DNA of 64,000 bases from Cellulomonas rhizosphaerae (GCF_003470205.1 NZ_QWKP01000217.1:1-64000); one strand, 5' to 3'; positions 1-8,745 are shown, counted from the first letter of the stretch. Numbers and translations: made by a program. Notes: generated from the letters alone by a model not told the origin.

Positions 1-635
1 CCCCCGCCGGGACCTCGCTCACGTGCTCGTTCGTCGTCCGCCCACAGGTCCCTGCCGAGCGGCTGGCCTGGCTGCCGCTGCTCGCGGGCCTCGGTGCCGT
101 GACCGCGATCCGCGCGACCGCGGGGGTCCCCGCGGTCCTCAAGTGGCCCAACGACCTGCTGGTCCCGGCCGACGACGCGATCGAGGGCTGGGGGCCTGTG
201 CGCAAGGTCGGCGGCATCCTCGCCCAGGCCGTGCCCACGCCCGACGGGATCGCCGTGGTGGTCGGCATCGGCCTCAACGTGTCGCAGACGGCCGACGAGC
301 TGCCCGTCCCCTCGGCGTCGTCGCTCGCGCTCGCGGGCGCGCAGCACGTGGACCGCGAGGGCGTCTTCGTCGCCCTGGTCAGCGCGCTCGCGGACATCGC
401 GGAGCGGTGGCGCGACGCCGACGGCGACGCGGTCGCTGCCGGCCTGGCCGACGACGTCGCCGCGGTCTGCCGCACGATCGGCACCCAGGTGCGCGTGAGC
501 CTGCCGGGCGGCTCCGAGATCGACGGCGAGGCGACCGGGCTCGACGAGCACGGTGCCCTGCTCGTCGTCGACGCCGCCGGTGCGACGCACCGCGTGCTCG
601 CGGGTGACGTGCACCACGTTCGAGACCTGGGGTGA
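1..635 (+). CDS. birA: Biotin--[acetyl-CoA-carboxylase] ligase, 5'-truncated
   Basis: This is the C-terminal part of a biotin protein ligase. The family activates biotin to biotinyl-AMP and transfers it to the lysine of the biotin carboxyl carrier domain of acyl-CoA carboxylases in the cytoplasm. The reading frame is open from base 3, so the N-terminus, including the GRGRxG biotin loop, lies outside the window. Visible are the KWPND motif, the GGIL core strand and the small C-terminal SH3-like domain ending in HHVRDLG. No DNA-binding domain can be judged from this fragment. The stop codon overlaps the GTG start of the next gene (GTGA), so the two are probably translationally coupled. The identification is secure. 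Confidence 0.92.
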   Translation, partial: PAGTSLTCSFVVRPQVPAERLAWLPLLAGLGAVTAIRATAGVPAVLKWPNDLLVPADDAIEGWGPVRKVGGILAQAVPTPDGIAVVVGIGLNVSQTADELPVPSASSLALAGAQHVDREGVFVALVSALADIAERWRDADGDAVAAGLADDVAAVCRTIGTQVRVSLPGGSEIDGEATGLDEHGALLVVDAAGATHRVLAGDVHHVRDLG

Positions 636-1738
636 ACTACCCTCGTCCCGTGCCCGACGAAGGTCCCACGACCCCCCACGACGCCGCCGAGCGCGCAGCC
701 GTCGAGTCCACCGTCGAGGAGATCGACGCCGCGCTGCTGGGCGGCCCTCGCACCCACTCCGCGCAGGACCTCGCCGACCGCGCCGACATCGGCCTGGACG
801 TGGTCCGCGGCTTCTGGAGCACGCTCGGCCTGCCGCACGCGGACGCCGACGACGACGTGTACACCGAGAGCGACGCGCAGGCCGTGGACCGCGCGGTCGG
901 CCTGGTCCGCGACAGCGGCCTCGACCTGCGCACGGTCATCACGCTGACCCGAGCGCTGGGCCACACCTCGGACCGCCTCGCGCTGTGGCAGGTCGAGGCG
1001 CTGGTCGAGGACATGTCCACGCGGTACGAGCTCGACGACGCCACGGCCCGCCTGCTGGTCCTCGACCGGCTCGCGGAGCTGGCCCCCATCCTCGAGGCCC
1101 AGCTCCTGCACTCCTACCGCCGCCAGCTCGCGGCGATCGCCGGCCGGTACGCGGCGGAGTTCGCCGAGCTCGGCGACCCCGGCCCGGACCGCACCGCGCT
1201 CCCGCTGGCCCGGGCGGTCGGGTTCGCGGACATGGTCTCCTTCACGCGGCGTACCGCGGGGCTCGGCTCGACCGACCTCTCGCAGTTCGTGCAGCGCTTC
1301 GAGACCGCGGCCCGGGACGTGGTGACGGCGGCGGGCGGCCGGGTCGTCAAGACGATTGGCGATGCCGTGCTGTTCGTCGCCGACGACGCGGCCACCGGAG
1401 CCCGGGTCGCGATCGGCCTGGCCGACGCGCTCGGCCGCGAGCTCGACAGCGACGTGGTCCGGCTCGCGGGGCTGGCCGACGGCGCGCGCGGCGTCACCCC
1501 CGTGCGCGTCGGGCTCGTGTGGGGGCGGGTCCTGTCGCGGTTCGGCGACGTGTTCGGCCCGACGGTCAACCTCGCCGCCCGCCTCACCGACATCGCCGAG
1601 CCGAGCACGGTGCTCGTCGACACCGAGACGGCCCGCGTCCTCGCCGGCGACCCCGGCCTGGTGCTCGAGCACCTCGAGCCCGTCGAGCTGCACGGCCTCG
1701 GTCTGGTGCAGCCCGTGCGGCTGAGCTCGGGGGTCTGA
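632..1738 (+). CDS. Class III adenylate/guanylate cyclase with N-terminal regulatory domain
   Basis: A soluble cyclic-nucleotide synthase of 368 residues. The C-terminal half is a class III cyclase catalytic domain. It has the first metal aspartate in FADMVSFT (D200), KTIGDAVLF with K240 and the second metal aspartate D244, and the VNLAARL motif carrying the transition-state Asn and Arg. The N-terminal ~185 residues are helical and without membrane segments, resembling the autoinhibitory regulatory domain of the mycobacterial pH-sensing cyclase Rv1264; that comparison is from memory. The start is the GTG overlapping the birA stop. An in-frame GTG at 650 is an alternative. Making cAMP rather than cGMP is an inference. 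The gene ends 4 bases before the convergent SRAP gene. Confidence 0.85.
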   Translation: MNYPRPVPDEGPTTPHDAAERAAVESTVEEIDAALLGGPRTHSAQDLADRADIGLDVVRGFWSTLGLPHADADDDVYTESDAQAVDRAVGLVRDSGLDLRTVITLTRALGHTSDRLALWQVEALVEDMSTRYELDDATARLLVLDRLAELAPILEAQLLHSYRRQLAAIAGRYAAEFAELGDPGPDRTALPLARAVGFADMVSFTRRTAGLGSTDLSQFVQRFETAARDVVTAAGGRVVKTIGDAVLFVADDAATGARVAIGLADALGRELDSDVVRLAGLADGARGVTPVRVGLVWGRVLSRFGDVFGPTVNLAARLTDIAEPSTVLVDTETARVLAGDPGLVLEHLEPVELHGLGLVQPVRLSSGV

Positions 1739-1742
1739 GCCC

Positions 1743-2465
1743 CTAGACCTCGGGCTCGACCAGCTGCGGCCCGTTGTTCGCCACTGCGTTGACCTGCGTG
1801 GACACCGGCGTCGCGACGATCTCCGGCGGCGTGGACTCGAGCAGCGCCCGTGCGCCGTCCAGGCCGACCGCCGGGTCGAGCCACGCGTCCCAGTCCGCGC
1901 GGCGCAGCATGAGCGGCTGCCGGTCGTGGATGTGGGCCAGGTCCGGGCGGGCCGGGCGCGTGATGATCGTGGTGCTCACGAGCCAGCGCTCGGGGTCGTC
2001 GTCGGCCTTGTTCGGGTCCTTCCAGAACTCGTAGAGCCCGGCCAGCGCGACCGTCGAGCCGTCGCCCGGGTGCAGGTAGAACGGCTGCTTGCGCTTGGTG
2101 GTCGCGCCCTCGGCGGGCTTCTGCCACTCGAAGTAGCCGTCGGCAGGCAACAGCGCGCGCCGCGTGCCGAACGGGCGCTTGAACGCGGGCTTCTCCGTCA
2201 GCGTCTCGACGCGCGCGTTGATCATCCGGTTGCCGACGCTCGGGTCCTTGGCCCACGAGGGCACGAGCCCCCAGCGGGCCACCCGCAGCTGCCGGGTGAT
2301 CTCCCCGGTCTCCTTGTCCGCACGCTCGACGACCATCCGGACGCCGTCGGTGGGGGCGACGTTCCAGGAGGGCGGGAGCAGGCGCACGTCGTCGGCGACG
2401 GTCGCGATCGCGAACTCGTCGGCCAGGGCCTGGTCCTCACGGAAGGAGGCGTAGCGACCGCACAT
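1743..2465 (-). CDS. SRAP-domain DNA-protein crosslink protein (YedK/HMCES family)
   Basis: A 240-residue SOS-response-associated peptidase family protein. The family senses abasic sites in single-stranded DNA and forms a covalent thiazolidine crosslink through the N-terminal cysteine exposed after Met1 removal. The sequence begins MCGRY with Cys2 in place. It then shows WNVAPTD, RWGLVPSW, MINARVET, the active-site glutamate in GYFEWQ and the histidine in HIHDRQP, all in family order. Length matches the family. It is monocistronic, convergent with the cyclase and divergent from the MFS exporter. A CACATGTG palindrome overlaps its start codon and recurs 31 bases upstream. Confidence 0.93.
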   Translation of the reverse strand: MCGRYASFREDQALADEFAIATVADDVRLLPPSWNVAPTDGVRMVVERADKETGEITRQLRVARWGLVPSWAKDPSVGNRMINARVETLTEKPAFKRPFGTRRALLPADGYFEWQKPAEGATTKRKQPFYLHPGDGSTVALAGLYEFWKDPNKADDDPERWLVSTTIITRPARPDLAHIHDRQPLMLRRADWDAWLDPAVGLDGARALLESTPPEIVATPVSTQVNAVANNGPQLVEPEV

Positions 2466-2524
2466 GTGACCAGCCTCGCACCCACCGCCGACACATGTGG
2501 CGAACGTCTAGTCGAATCGATTCG
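2461..2524. promoter_or_regulatory. Divergent promoter region with three small palindromes
   Basis: The 93-base gap between the SRAP gene and the divergent MFS gene holds two copies of the 8-base palindrome CACATGTG (2461-2468 and 2492-2499), 31 bases apart or about three helical turns. It also holds a perfect 12-base palindrome CGAATCGATTCG (2513-2524). They are candidate regulator sites, and no specific regulator can be named. The last resembles but does not match the actinobacterial LexA box. Confidence 0.35.
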
Positions 2525-2558
2525 TCCTGACGGCTGGTCGGTGCGACGATGGACGGCG

Positions 2559-3830
2559 ATGACCGTGCGCAGCCACCCCGAGCAGGTCGCGGTACGCGCC
2601 GCGACGGCCGAGGCGACCCCGGTGTTCCGCCCCAACGCGAAGTACGTCCTGCTCCTCGGCATGATGTGCGCGCTGCCGGCCATCTCGAACGACATCTACC
2701 TCCCGTCGCTGCCCGAGGTCGCCCAGGACCTGCACACGTCCGCGACCGCGGCGCAGCTGACGATGACCGCGATGATGATCGGCGGCGCGGTCGGCCAGCT
2801 CGTCATCGGCCCGCTGTCCGACCGGTTCGGCCGGCGTCGCCCGGTGCTGATCGGTGTCGCGCTGCACGTGCTGACCTCGATCCTGTGCGCGGTCGCTCCG
2901 ACCATCGAGACCCTCATCGCGCTGCGCGTGATGCAGGGCTTCTTCAACGCCGCCGCGACCGTGGTGGCGATGGCGGTCATCCGCGACCGGTTCGTCGGCG
3001 CGGACGCGTCCGGGCTGATCTCGCGGCTCATGCTCGTCATCGGCATCGCGCCGCTGTTCGCGCCCTCGGTGGGTGGGCTGATCGCCGGCGAGTGGGGCTG
3101 GCGGTCGGTGTTCTTGGCGCTCGGCGTGTTCGGGGTCGTCCTGTGGCTCGTCGTCTGGCGGCGCCTGCCGGAGACGCTTCCCGCCGCGCGGAGACGCGAC
3201 GGCGGCCTGCGCACCGCGGCCCGCGGCTACGCGACGCTGCTGCGCGACCGGCACTTCGTCGCGCTCGCCCTCATGCCCGGCCTGGGCACCGCGATCCTCA
3301 TGAGCTACGTCGTCGGCTCCCCATTCGTGCTGATGGAGGGCTACGGCCTGACCGCGCACCAGTTCTCGCTGCTGTTCGCGATCAACGGCATCGGCCTCGT
3401 CGGCGGCGCCCAGATCAACGCCGTGCTGGTCAAGCGCGTCTCGCCCATCCGCATCGTGCGCGTGGTGCTGCCGGTCTCGCTCGCGCTCACGCTCGGCCTG
3501 CTGGCGCTCGCGATCACGGGTGCCGGTGGCCTGCCCGCGCTGCTCGTCATGCTCTGGCTCATCCTCGCGATGGTGAACTTCGCGCCGCCCAACGCCTCGG
3601 CGATCGCCCTGTCCCGCCACGGCGAGATCGCGGGCACGGCGGCGGCGTTCACCGGCGCGACCGGTGCGGCGATCGGCGGCCTCATCAGCCCGCTCAGCGG
3701 CCTGCTCGGCGGCGACGCCGTCGCGATGGCGGCCGTCATGGTCGGCGCGGCCACGGCGGCGCTGCTCGTGCTCGCCCTGGCCACGCCGGCCTACCGCCGC
3801 GGCGGCGCGTGGAGCGGCGTCGGCGGCTAG
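2559..3830 (+). CDS. MFS multidrug efflux transporter, Bcr/CflA type
   Basis: A proton-driven exporter of 423 residues and about 12 membrane segments, of the drug:H+ antiporter DHA1 class. The first helix is followed by ISNDIYLPSLPEVAQDL, the Bcr/CflA signature. The loop between helices 2 and 3 carries the MFS motif GPLSDRFGRR, and the motif-C-like glycine-rich stretch in helix 5 reads GIAPLFAPSVGG. The chosen start is ATG 2559; an in-frame GTG at 2541 is possible. It is divergent from the SRAP gene, and its stop overlaps the stop of the convergent aminotransferase by four bases. The substrate is unknown; bicyclomycin-like or other small drugs are typical of the family. Confidence 0.87.
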   Translation: MTVRSHPEQVAVRAATAEATPVFRPNAKYVLLLGMMCALPAISNDIYLPSLPEVAQDLHTSATAAQLTMTAMMIGGAVGQLVIGPLSDRFGRRRPVLIGVALHVLTSILCAVAPTIETLIALRVMQGFFNAAATVVAMAVIRDRFVGADASGLISRLMLVIGIAPLFAPSVGGLIAGEWGWRSVFLALGVFGVVLWLVVWRRLPETLPAARRRDGGLRTAARGYATLLRDRHFVALALMPGLGTAILMSYVVGSPFVLMEGYGLTAHQFSLLFAINGIGLVGGAQINAVLVKRVSPIRIVRVVLPVSLALTLGLLALAITGAGGLPALLVMLWLILAMVNFAPPNASAIALSRHGEIAGTAAAFTGATGAAIGGLISPLSGLLGGDAVAMAAVMVGAATAALLVLALATPAYRRGGAWSGVGG

Positions 3831-5050
3831 GTCCGCAGCGCGGCGAGCCGCTCGACGGCCTCGCGCAGCACGCTCTCGCGCTTGACGAACGTGAACCGCA
3901 CCCAGGACCGCAGCTCCCGGTCGGCCGACGAGCCGTCGTGCGTGAACGCCGTCACCGGCACCCCCACCACGCCGGCCAGCGCCGGCAGGTCCCGGCACAG
4001 CGCGGCACCGTCCGCGTACCCGAGCCCCGCCGCGTCGGCGAGCACGAAGTAGGTGCCCTGCGGGCGCACGACGGCGAATCCGGCCGCGGTGAGCCCGTCG
4101 CACAGCAGGTCCCGCCGTGACGCGAGCGACGCCGCGAGCTCGTCGACCCACGCCGCGACGCCCGGGTCGCCGAGCGCGAACGCGACGGCCGGCTGGAAGG
4201 GGGCGCCGGAGACGTACGTGAGGAACTGCTTGACGGTCCGCACCGCGGTCACGAGGTGCTCGGGCCCGCTGACCCAGCCGACCTTCCAGCCGGTGAACGA
4301 CAGCGTCTTGCCCGCCGACGAGACCGTCAGCGTGCGCTCCGCCATGCCCGGCAGGGTCGCGATCGGCACGTGCTCGGGACGTCCGGCGGCACCGGCCAGC
4401 GTCAGGTGCTCGTAGACCTCGTCGGTGAGCACGATCGCGTCGTGCTGCTGGGCGAATCGCGCGACCACGGCGAGCTCGTCGCGCGTCAGCACCGTGCCCG
4501 TGGGGTTGTGCGGGGTGTTGAGCAGGACGACCCGGGTCCGGTCGCTGAACGCGGCGGCCAGCGCGGCCTCGTCGAGGCGGAAGCCGTCGGGCGTCGCGCG
4601 CAGGGCCGCGGTCGTGTGGACCGCGCCGGCCATCGCGATCACCGCGGCGTAGGAGTCGTAGAACGGCTCGAGGGTCAGCACCTCGTCTCCCGGGCCGACA
4701 AGCGCCAGGACCGCGGCGGCCAGCGCCTCGGTCGCGCCCGTCGTGACGAGCACCTCGCGGTCGGGGTCGGGATAGAGGCCGTAGTGCCGGCGCTGATGGT
4801 CGGCGATCGCGCGGCGCAGCTCGGGGATGCCCGGCCCGGGCGGGTACTGGTTGGCGCCTGCGGCGATCGCGTCCGACGCGGCCTGTGCGACGGATGCCGG
4901 CCCGTCGACGTCGGGGAAGCCCTGGCCCAGGTTGATCGCGCCCGTGCGCGCGGCCAGCGCGCTCATCTCGGCGAAGACCGTGGCGCGCACCGAGCCGTCG
5001 GAGCCGAGCAGCCCGGTCGCGGCAGCGACGTCACGCCAACGAGAGGTCAT
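3827..5050 (-). CDS. PLP-dependent aminotransferase, class I/II
   Basis: A 407-residue fold-type I aminotransferase. The pyridoxal-phosphate lysine is K248 in SSAGKTLSFTGWK. NTPHNPTG (Asn of the cofactor ring site), TDEVYEHL (Asp/Tyr contacts) and NLGQGFPD near the N-terminus are present. NLGQGFPD is typical of the kynurenine/glutamine/methionine aminotransferase subgroup (YbdL, KAT) and of DapC-like N-succinyldiaminopimelate aminotransferases. The true substrate cannot be fixed from sequence. It is the second gene of a likely two-gene unit behind the 39-residue membrane protein (18-base gap) and is convergent with the MFS exporter. Confidence 0.86.
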   Translation of the reverse strand: MTSRWRDVAAATGLLGSDGSVRATVFAEMSALAARTGAINLGQGFPDVDGPASVAQAASDAIAAGANQYPPGPGIPELRRAIADHQRRHYGLYPDPDREVLVTTGATEALAAAVLALVGPGDEVLTLEPFYDSYAAVIAMAGAVHTTAALRATPDGFRLDEAALAAAFSDRTRVVLLNTPHNPTGTVLTRDELAVVARFAQQHDAIVLTDEVYEHLTLAGAAGRPEHVPIATLPGMAERTLTVSSAGKTLSFTGWKVGWVSGPEHLVTAVRTVKQFLTYVSGAPFQPAVAFALGDPGVAAWVDELAASLASRRDLLCDGLTAAGFAVVRPQGTYFVLADAAGLGYADGAALCRDLPALAGVVGVPVTAFTHDGSSADRELRSWVRFTFVKRESVLREAVERLAALRT

Positions 5051-5068
5051 GCCCTGAGGCTAGGGGCT

Positions 5069-5188
5069 TCAGTACATCCCGGTGGCCGCGGCCAGGCCGG
5101 CGACGACGATCAGCCCGACGGAGAGGAACGCGCCCACGACCCACCACTCCACGGGGTGGTGGCGACGGATCTCTCGGCGAGCGGCCAT
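5069..5188 (-). CDS. Small single-pass membrane protein, 39 residues
   Basis: A short open frame with an ATG start that encodes 39 residues. The basic head is MAARREIRRHHPVEWW, followed by one hydrophobic helix (VVGAFLSVGLIVVAGLAAA) and the end TGMY. GGAGG precedes the ATG, but with only one base between, which is unusually close. It lies 18 bases upstream of the aminotransferase on the same strand and is probably co-transcribed with it. The positive-inside rule places the N-terminus in the cytoplasm. Its function is unknown. The clean basic-head plus hydrophobic-helix composition argues for real coding, but it is short enough that this remains moderately certain. Confidence 0.55.
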   Translation of the reverse strand: MAARREIRRHHPVEWWVVGAFLSVGLIVVAGLAAATGMY

Positions 5189-5294
5189 ACCTCCAAGATC
5201 GGCACGTGGCGCCTCAGGTACAACGTCCCGCGCCGACGAGCGTGGAATTCACCCGTCTGCCGTGCAAGAAAGCGAGCGTGCGAGAAACGTGAAC

Positions 5295-5789
5295 CTAGCT
5301 CTGCGCGCCGTCCAACGACGACTGGAGCTTGATCAGCGCGGCCGAGAGCGCGTCCAGGTCGTCGGCGACGGCTCCCTGCGCCTTCTTCTTGGCCTCGTCG
5401 AGCTCGATCTGCGCGTCACTGACCTTGGACTGCGCGGCGAAGAGGATCTCGTCCGCGTCGGCCTGTGCCTTGCCCTTGGCCTCGTCGAGCGCGGCCCGGG
5501 CGTCCTTGACGGCGGCGTCCGCGTCGGCGAGGGCCTTCTTCGACGTCTCGTCGGCGCCGGAGAGGGTGCTGTGCACCTCGTCGAGCTTGGCGCGGGCCTC
5601 GTCGGCGGCGACGTTGGCCTTCGCGGCGTTCTCCTTGATCCGGTCCACGGTGGCACGCGCGCTCGCGGCGACGTCCTTGGCCTGGTCGGCCGCCTTGTCG
5701 ATGTCGCCGTCCGAGCAGCCCGCGAGCGTGAGCGCGGCGGCGAGGGGGACGGTGACGGCGAGGGCGAGCAGGCGGGGCGATCGGGGCAC
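5295..5789 (-). CDS. Secreted lipoprotein with alanine-rich coiled coil
   Basis: A 164-residue exported protein. The GTG start at 5789 has an ideal ribosome site (GGAGGT, five bases away); a frame extending upstream to 5831 lacks one. The signal peptide VPRSPRLLALAV...ALTLAGC ends in a lipobox, giving lipid modification at Cys25 and anchoring to the outer face of the membrane. The mature part is almost entirely charged, alanine-rich helix with heptad-like spacing (DKAADQAKD, DEARAKLDEV, DEAKGKAQAD), expected to be a long coiled coil. No enzymatic motif is visible. It is monocistronic, downstream of adhE and separated from it by a strong hairpin. A structural or wall-spacing role is only a guess. 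Confidence 0.78.
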   Translation of the reverse strand: MPRSPRLLALAVTVPLAAALTLAGCSDGDIDKAADQAKDVAASARATVDRIKENAAKANVAADEARAKLDEVHSTLSGADETSKKALADADAAVKDARAALDEAKGKAQADADEILFAAQSKVSDAQIELDEAKKKAQGAVADDLDALSAALIKLQSSLDGAQS

Positions 5790-5851
5790 GGCGGACCTCC
5801 AGGGGGTTCGAGGGACACCACGGTGCGGCATCGGCCGTCCCAGGGCAAACC

Positions 5852-5887
5852 GACGCCCCGCCTGGTCGGGGAACCAGACGGGGCGTC
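5852..5887 (-). terminator. Rho-independent-like hairpin after adhE
   Basis: A 15-base stem with one mismatch (GACGCCCCGCCTGGT against ACCAGACGGGGCGTC) and a six-base loop. It lies 57 bases beyond the adhE stop and before the start of the lipoprotein gene. There is no U-tract, as is usual for actinobacterial terminators. Confidence 0.7.
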
Positions 5888-5943
5888 GACGCGGGCACGG
5901 GCGGCGCGCCGCGGAAGGGAGGGCGGGCGCCGCCGGGAGGTGG

Positions 5944-8745
5944 TCAGTCCTCGGCGTGCGCGCGCTCGCGGCTACGGACGTCCTCCAGCGACGTTCCGTA
6001 GTAGGCCGCGGTCAGGAGGGCCTTCATGTCGTCGATCATCGGCATCCGCGGGTTGGCGGGTGCGCACTGGTCCTCGTAGGCGCCCATCGCGACCTCGTCG
6101 AGCCGGGAGAGGAACTCCTGCTCGGCGACTCCCTGCGCCTGGAACGAGGACGGGATGCCGACCTTGGCCCGCAGCGCCTCGACGGCCAGCGCGTAGGACT
6201 CGACGCCCTGCGCCGGCGTCTCGGCCGGGAGGCCGAGCATCGCGGCGATCTGCTGGAACCGCTCCGGGGCCACGTAGTGCTCGTACTTCGGCCAGCTCGT
6301 GAGCTTGGTCGGGACCGTGCCGTTGTAGCGGATCACGTGGGGGAGCAGCGTCGCGTTGGTCCGGCCGTGCACCAGGTGGTACGTCGAGCCGACGACGTGC
6401 GCCATCGCGTGCACGATGCCGAGGAACGAGTTGCCGAACGCCATGCCCGCGATCGTCCCGGCGTTGTGCATCTTCTCGCGCGCGTCCGTGGTGGCGGGAT
6501 CGTCGGGCGATCCGTTCACCGAGACCGCGAGGTTGTCGAAGATGAGGCGGATGGCCTGCAGGGCCATGCCGTCGGTGAAGTCGTTCGCGTAAACGCTGAC
6601 GTACGCCTCGGTCGCGTGCGTCAGGGCGTCGAAGCCCGAGTCCGCCGCGAGCGAGGCCGGCATCTTGGACGTGAGCACCGGGTCGATGATCGCGACCGAC
6701 GGGGTCAGCGCGTAGTCGGCCAGCGGGTACTTCTTGCCCGCGTCGGGGTCGGAGATGACAGCGAACGGCGTGACCTCGGCGCCCGTGCCGGACGTCGTCG
6801 GGATGCAGACGAGCTGTGCGAGCTCGCCCAGCACCGGGAACTTGAACGCGCGCTTGCGGACGTCGAAGAACTTCTGCTTGAGGTCGGAGAAGTTGATCTC
6901 CGGGTGCTCGTACAGCAGCCACATGACCTTCGCGGCGTCCATGGGCGAGCCGCCGCCCAGCGCGATGATCGTGTCGGGCCGGAAGTGACGCATCTGCGCG
7001 GCACCCGCCTGGACGGTGCGCACGGACGGCTCGGGCTCGACCTGGTCGATGATCTGCAGCGCGACCTTCTCGCCCCGCCGGTTGAGCACGTCGATGATCT
7101 TGTCGACGAAGCCGAGGGTGGTCATGGTCGCGTCGGTGACGATCGTGACGCGCTGCACGTCGGGCATGTCCGCGAGGTAGCGGATCGCGTTGCGCTCGAA
7201 GTACGTCTTGGCCGGGACCTTGAACCACTGCAGGTTGTTGTTGCGGCGGCCGACGCGCTTGATGTTGATGAGGTTCACCGCCGAGACGTTGTTGGAGACG
7301 GAGTTGTGGCCGTACGAGCCGCAGCCCAGCGTCAGGGAGGGGATGAAGGCGTTGTAGATGTCGCCGATGCCGCCGAGCGAGCTCGGTGCGTTCTCGATGA
7401 CGCGGATCGCCTTGACCCGGCTGCCGAACCGCTCGGTCAGCGCGTGGTCGCGCGTGTGGATCGCGGCCGAGTGGCCCAGGCCGTCGAACTCCACCATCTG
7501 CTCGGCGAGCGTGATGCCCTGCTCGGTGGTCGTCGCGCGCAGCACCGCGAGCACCGGCGCGAGCTTCTCGCGCGTCAGCGGCTCGTCGGGGCCGACGCCG
7601 GAGACCTCGGCGAGGATGATCGAGGTGTCGGCGGGGACGCTGAAGCCGGCCTTCTCGGCGATCCACTGCGGCGTCTGGCCGACGACGCTCGCGTTGAGCT
7701 TGGCTCCCGCGCAGTTCTCCGAGCCGGCCTCGACGCCGAAGATGAACTTCTCGAGCTGGGTCTTCTCCGCGGGGGTGGCGCGGTACGCGTGCAGGATCGC
7801 GAACTCCGCCATGGCGGCGTCGTAGATCTCGTCGTCCAGGATCACGGCCTGCTCGGACGCGCAGATCATGCCGTTGTCGAACGCCTTGGACAGCACCACG
7901 TCGTTGACCGCGCGCTTGAGCTTGGCCGTCTTCTCGATGTACGCGGGGACGTTGCCCGCCCCGACGCCGAGCGCGGGCTTGCCGCACGAGTAGGCGGCCC
8001 GGACCATCGCGTTGCCGCCGGTGGCCAGGATCATCGAGACGCCGGGGTGGTTCATCAGCGCGTTGGTCGCTTCGATCGAGGGCGACTCGACCCACTGGAT
8101 GCAGTGCTCGGGTGCGCCGGCGGCGACGGCCGCGTCGCGGACCACGCGGGCCGCGGCGACCGAGGAGGCCTGCGCGCTCGGGTGGAACGCGAAGATGATC
8201 GGGTTGCGGGTCTTGAGCGAGATCAGCGACTTGAAGATCGCGGTCGACGTCGGGTTGGTGACCGGCGTGACGCCGCAGATGACGCCGACGGGCTCGGCGA
8301 TCTCCGTGATGCCGTTGAGCTCGTCGCGGTGGATGACGCCGACCGTCTTGAGGTTGGCCATCGAGTTCGTCACGTGCTCGCACGCGAAGATGTTCTTCAC
8401 GGCCTTGTCCTCGAACACGCCGCGGCCGGTCTCGGCGACCGCGAGCTGCGCGAGCACGCCGTGCTGGTCGAGCGCCGCGACCGACCCCTTCTTGACGAGC
8501 TGGTCGACGTCCTCCTGCGTGAAGCGGGCGTACTCGGCGAGCGCCTTGGTGGCGTTCGCGACCAGCTGGTCGATGGCGTCGGCCGTGGAGACCACGGGGG
8601 CGACGTCACGCGTCTTGCGCGAGGTGGTGGTGGTGCTGGACGACGTGCCGGTGGTGCTCACCGTGGCTCCCGAAGTCGAGGTGGTCAGAGGCCGTCTCGA
8701 CGGGCGCTGGAGGCTCGTTCTCGACGACTCCTTCACGCTATTCAT
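5944..8745 (-). CDS. adhE: Bifunctional acetaldehyde-CoA/alcohol dehydrogenase
   Basis: A cytoplasmic fermentation enzyme reducing acetyl-CoA through acetaldehyde to ethanol with two NADH, usually as spirosomes. The N-terminal aldehyde dehydrogenase half (to about residue 480) has ICGVTPVTNPT and the catalytic cysteine C295 in NGMICASEQA. The C-terminal iron-dependent alcohol dehydrogenase half shows GGGSPMDAAK, IPTTSGTGAEVTPF and the metal histidines in AMAHVVGSTYHLVHGRTN. At 933 residues it is longer than usual (860-900) because of a Ser/Thr-rich N-terminal extension. ATG 8745 has a GAGG seven bases upstream. GTG 8661, behind GGGAG, would give a 905-residue protein and may be the real start. 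It sits 34 bases after the antiporter gene on the same strand. Confidence 0.95.
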   Translation of the reverse strand: MNSVKESSRTSLQRPSRRPLTTSTSGATVSTTGTSSSTTTTSRKTRDVAPVVSTADAIDQLVANATKALAEYARFTQEDVDQLVKKGSVAALDQHGVLAQLAVAETGRGVFEDKAVKNIFACEHVTNSMANLKTVGVIHRDELNGITEIAEPVGVICGVTPVTNPTSTAIFKSLISLKTRNPIIFAFHPSAQASSVAAARVVRDAAVAAGAPEHCIQWVESPSIEATNALMNHPGVSMILATGGNAMVRAAYSCGKPALGVGAGNVPAYIEKTAKLKRAVNDVVLSKAFDNGMICASEQAVILDDEIYDAAMAEFAILHAYRATPAEKTQLEKFIFGVEAGSENCAGAKLNASVVGQTPQWIAEKAGFSVPADTSIILAEVSGVGPDEPLTREKLAPVLAVLRATTTEQGITLAEQMVEFDGLGHSAAIHTRDHALTERFGSRVKAIRVIENAPSSLGGIGDIYNAFIPSLTLGCGSYGHNSVSNNVSAVNLINIKRVGRRNNNLQWFKVPAKTYFERNAIRYLADMPDVQRVTIVTDATMTTLGFVDKIIDVLNRRGEKVALQIIDQVEPEPSVRTVQAGAAQMRHFRPDTIIALGGGSPMDAAKVMWLLYEHPEINFSDLKQKFFDVRKRAFKFPVLGELAQLVCIPTTSGTGAEVTPFAVISDPDAGKKYPLADYALTPSVAIIDPVLTSKMPASLAADSGFDALTHATEAYVSVYANDFTDGMALQAIRLIFDNLAVSVNGSPDDPATTDAREKMHNAGTIAGMAFGNSFLGIVHAMAHVVGSTYHLVHGRTNATLLPHVIRYNGTVPTKLTSWPKYEHYVAPERFQQIAAMLGLPAETPAQGVESYALAVEALRAKVGIPSSFQAQGVAEQEFLSRLDEVAMGAYEDQCAPANPRMPMIDDMKALLTAAYYGTSLEDVRSRERAHAED

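Noticed and set aside
2511-2526. LexA (SOS) box before the SRAP gene
   Set aside because: The palindrome CGAATCGATTCG differs from the actinobacterial CGAAC-N4-GTTCG pattern in both half-site sequence and spacing.
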